Shown here piece by piece: positions 23,490-25,999 of a stretch of DNA of 25,999 nucleotides (position 1 is the first letter of the stretch; every line of letters starts with the position of its first letter). The position numbers were made by a program, and so were the translations under genes. The notes under the pieces were generated by a model. It searched no databases, was not told the DNA's origin, and worked only from the letters and a program-made list of their open reading frames with translations. The stretch spans positions 1-25,999 of the forward strand of contig JAVLRN010000047.1 in assembly GCA_032821775.1 (NCBI GenBank), read 5' to 3'. Source of the stretch: Sanguinoderma infundibulare. Its lineage: Eukaryota > Basidiomycota > Agaricomycetes > Polyporales > Polyporaceae.

Positions 23490-25532
23490 TTAGTATGGTG
23501 CTATATCAAAAGCTACTAAAATACTTGGTACTAAAATAATAAATGCTACTACCACAGGTAATAAATTTAACCAACAGAATTCAATAAGTTGATCATATCT
23601 TAGTCTAGGTAATGTCGCTCTGAACCAAACAAACATAAAACAGAATATGCATGTTTTTAAACCTAAAATAATACTTTGTATATTAAAGAAAGTATCATTT
23701 ACTATTAAATTTGGCATATTATAACCACCTAAAAATAAAATAGCTGTTATACAACTAAATAATACTATAGATGAATATTCAGCTAAGAAAAAGAACACAA
23801 AAATAATAGAACTGTGTTCAGTGAAGAAACCAGCTACTAATTCACTCTCCAAACTTTACTTTAAAAAGGTACTACAATACTAATTTTTTAAATTAAATTA
23901 AATTAAATTAAACTAAATTAGTAGAAGTGTTTGAAAGTTATTAATAACTTATTAGTTTTTTTTAAGAAATCTAAATTTATTTTAATAATTATTTTTTTTC
24001 TAGTTTTTTTATATAATATTTTTTTTTAAATAATTTACCTGATTTTATATACCTAGAAATAGTAGTTTTAAACACACCAAATTCGGCAGCTAATTCTACT
24101 TGATTAACAAATGTTTTAATTAAATTATTATCTTTATCATATAAGCCTAAAGGTGTTTTACTTAAAGCTAAAGATATTTTTAATTTGGATTCAGTGCTAT
24201 GTGTTTTATCAAACATAGGATTTAATTTCCCAAATTTTTTCATTGAATTAATAGTTTTTGATTGATGTTTTTTTACCGAACATAGGATGATTGGTTTTAT
24301 CAGCCAATCTTTTTTTCATTTTGGCTATAGCTTCAGCCGTATGTTTGTATCCTAACATAGATTTAGCTTCTTTTTTAAAATTGTATAATTTTTTAAAAAG
24401 AAAACTCTTAATTACTTCTGTTTCAACATCAGTTAAAATAACAGCAGGGTCATTATGAATATAATAAATTGCAAAAGTAAAATTACTCAAACCCCATTTG
24501 TTTATACTTCTCTGCAATCTAATGTTAGAACTAACTCCTCTTAAGTGATCAGTTAATCTTTCATATAGATTTATGCTAGAACTATGTATTGTTTTCCATC
24601 TATTAAATTTACAAAACCATAAACACTCCAACTTTTGTTAGTTCTTTTTAAAACTCTCCGGATTTTTAAGATCTTTATAGATTTTTATAGGTAATATAGC
24701 AGAAAAATGATATAGGTTAAAACAATTAAAGTCAATGTTGCACTTAAAAAAAAAGTTTAAATAAAAAAATAACATACAAATAATAATTAATTTTTGTTTG
24801 AACTCCCTAAAAAAAATTAGTAAGCAACCCCTTTTATCAGTACGGCACTAGGCCAGGTACTTTTTTAAGAGTAATTTAACTAATTAAACTACTTAATTTT
24901 TCAATAAAGATTGGACTATATCATATCTCAATTAATTTATATTTATATTTAACTGAGATCTTCGCATGTAGTCTCTGAGGATCCTAATAAGATTAACGGC
25001 GGACACTAATCTTTTGGTTTCCTGCTGATTGCCCAATCTTTTGAATTTTTACTAAATTTTACCTGTGTAGCCATGTAAATGCTGGCAAAGTTTAGTATCA
25101 AAAGCTATAAGGGGTTTCCAGCATACAGCAAAGTTTATAGAGGCCGAGTTATTAAGTTTAGCTGGATAACTTAGCCTCTTGTAAATCAAACGGTGTTCTA
25201 CTTGTTTCAGCTAATATAGAGATAAAGTAAATAATAAATATAGGTAATAATGGTATTATAAACCATACTGATTGTTGACTTTCTATTATAGTAGTAAAAT
25301 TAAAGGATCCTGTTAATAAGATGATAATTAATATTGCTGAACTTAATATTAACTCATAACTTATCATTGCGGCTGTAGATCTTAAACTTCCTAAAAATGC
25401 ATATTTAGAATTAGCAGACCATCCTGCAAATAATACACCATATACACCTAAAGAAGATAAAGCTAAAGTATATAAAATTCCTAAAGGAAAATCAAATAAT
25501 GTTAAACCTTCACCAAATGGTATTATTCCCCA
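23490..25532 (-). CDS. nad1: NADH dehydrogenase subunit 1, 5'-partial, last two exons
   Basis: Membrane subunit of complex I near the quinone site. Exons: 25532-25173 (120 codons) and 23849-23490 (119 codons plus stop); upstream exons lie beyond the right edge. The first reads WGIIPFGEGLTLFDFPLGIL, SLGVYGVLFAGWSANSKYAF, LGSLRSTAAMISYELILSSA and ILAETSRTPFDLQEA. The second reads ESELVAGFFTEHSSIIFVFF, AEYSSIVLFSCITAILFLGG and FRATLPRLRYDQLIEFCW to FDIAPY. The conserved FDL-EAESELV-GF motif is restored exactly across the splice. No indels in these exons. Confidence 0.97.
23850..25172 (-). mobile_element. Group I intron in nad1 (penultimate exon junction)
   Basis: Interrupts ...FDLQEA|ESELVAG. 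P about 25118-25130, Q about 25016-25034 (AATCAGCAGGAAACC-like), R about 24963-24980 (CTCAGAGACTACATGC) and S about 24910-24925 (GATATAGTCC). The GIY-YIG ORF follows the core. A short imperfect 5-bp repeat (taaat/taaac) lies at about 23893-23920. The 3' G is at 23850. Confidence 0.9.
23989..24650 (-). CDS. GIY-YIG homing endonuclease of the nad1 intron, two frameshifts
   Basis: Starts SVYGFVNLIDGKQYI, then after a missing G near 24590 (the YIGSS motif reads I-SS) continues SSINLYERLTDHLRG, RSINKWGLSNFTFAIYYI, VETEVIKSFLFKKLYNFKKE (catalytic Glu region) and NUMOD3-type blocks LGYKHTAEAIAKMKKR and NHPMFGK. An extra A in the A7 run near 24267-24273 shifts into KKFGKLNPMFDKTHSTESKL and a NUMOD1-like tail (LGLYDKDNNLIKTF, TTISRYIKSGKLFKKKYYI), stop at 23989. 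About 220 residues after correction. The module order is the classical one for this family. Confidence 0.82.
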
Positions 25533-25999
25533 CTAATTTTAGTAATTAATATAGTTGAAATTATCTTTAAATCTAATTTAAAATAAAAATTATAACAGTT
25601 AAATTTAAGCGTTTGATTAAAAGACCTATTTTATAAAGCATAGAAGGAATCAAATGACCTTTGATTAAATCTATTAAATAAGGTAATGATGATTTGTTAA
25701 TTCTTATTCTATAAGACCTGTTTTTTTTATATTCAATCAATCCACAAGATAAGTTGAACTTATTTTCTAATATTGAAATTAAGTATAACACATCTTCCTT
25801 AGAGTAAGAATCAGTACAAAGAACTAAATTACCTTTAGCTTTATTAAAGGATCCATCATCCATGATCCAGAAGGCTAATGAAATAGCGGTTAATCTATCG
25901 GAACTATTTTTAGGCACAATTTTAATGTTTTTATTATTTAATTTAACATAAAATTCTTCATTAACCCAATTAAACATTGGATATTTTAAAGTACTAAAA
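25533..25999 (-). mobile_element. 3' end of an upstream group I intron in nad1
   Basis: Ends in G at 25533 immediately before nad1 exon WGIIPFG. It contains the C-terminal part of an endonuclease gene. The ribozyme core must lie to the right of the window. Confidence 0.8.
25573..25999 (-). CDS. LAGLIDADG_2-type homing endonuclease, C-terminal part
   Basis: The frame is open to the right edge: STLKYPMFNWVNEEFYVKLN, then second-block motif ISLAFWIMDDGSFNKAKGN with VLCTDSYSKEDVLYLISILE and the family ending IKGHLIPSMLYKIG. Stop at 25573. The frame continues upstream of the ATG at 25977, so that Met is internal, not the start. The visible part is intact. Confidence 0.88.
   Translation of the reverse strand, partial: FSTLKYPMFNWVNEEFYVKLNNKNIKIVPKNSSDRLTAISLAFWIMDDGSFNKAKGNLVLCTDSYSKEDVLYLISILENKFNLSCGLIEYKKNRSYRIRINKSSLPYLIDLIKGHLIPSMLYKIGLLIKRLNLTVIIFILN

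Overview
This window is part of an intron-rich fungal mitochondrial genome, most likely from a basidiomycete (agaricomycete-like). The evidence is very AT-rich DNA, standard respiratory genes (cox1, cob, nad1), bacterial-type mitochondrial tRNAs, and group I introns in nearly every exon interval with LAGLIDADG or GIY-YIG homing endonuclease genes. TGA is read as Trp (genetic code 4): in-frame TGA codons at 13282-13284 and 7575-7577 sit inside otherwise continuous endonuclease frames. Every confident gene is on the minus strand, so transcription runs from high to low coordinates.

Layout from right to left. 25999-23490: 3' part of nad1, with two 360-nt exons, one complete GIY-YIG intron and the end of an upstream LAGLIDADG intron. 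23391-23321: trnI(GAU). 22947-17969: complete cob in four exons, 387 codons plus stop after correcting three missing bases, with three group I introns. 17964-16112: an unrecognised ORF of about 617 codons with an N-terminal membrane region, starting 4 nt after the cob stop. 16111-14818: gene-poor AT-rich spacer with a faint decayed plus-strand coding signal. 14817-14301: trnP, trnN, trnL(UAA), trnM(CAU), trnE. 14019-1: cox1, with 11 exons and 11 introns visible; the gene continues beyond the left edge.

I placed exon edges by protein continuity, a U at the end of the 5' exon and a G at the end of the intron. For cob the lengths add up exactly (285+315+220+344 nt). The cox1 intron positions agree with common fungal insertion classes, including two sites 22 nt apart that leave a 22-nt exon. 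The respiratory genes make complex I, III and IV subunits. The introns are ribozymes whose endonucleases spread them and may help splicing.

Caution: core exons of cob and cox1 and many intron ORFs carry single-base indels, mostly in short homopolymers. The simplest reading is uncorrected sequencing error, so most broken intron ORFs should not be called pseudogenes without re-sequencing.
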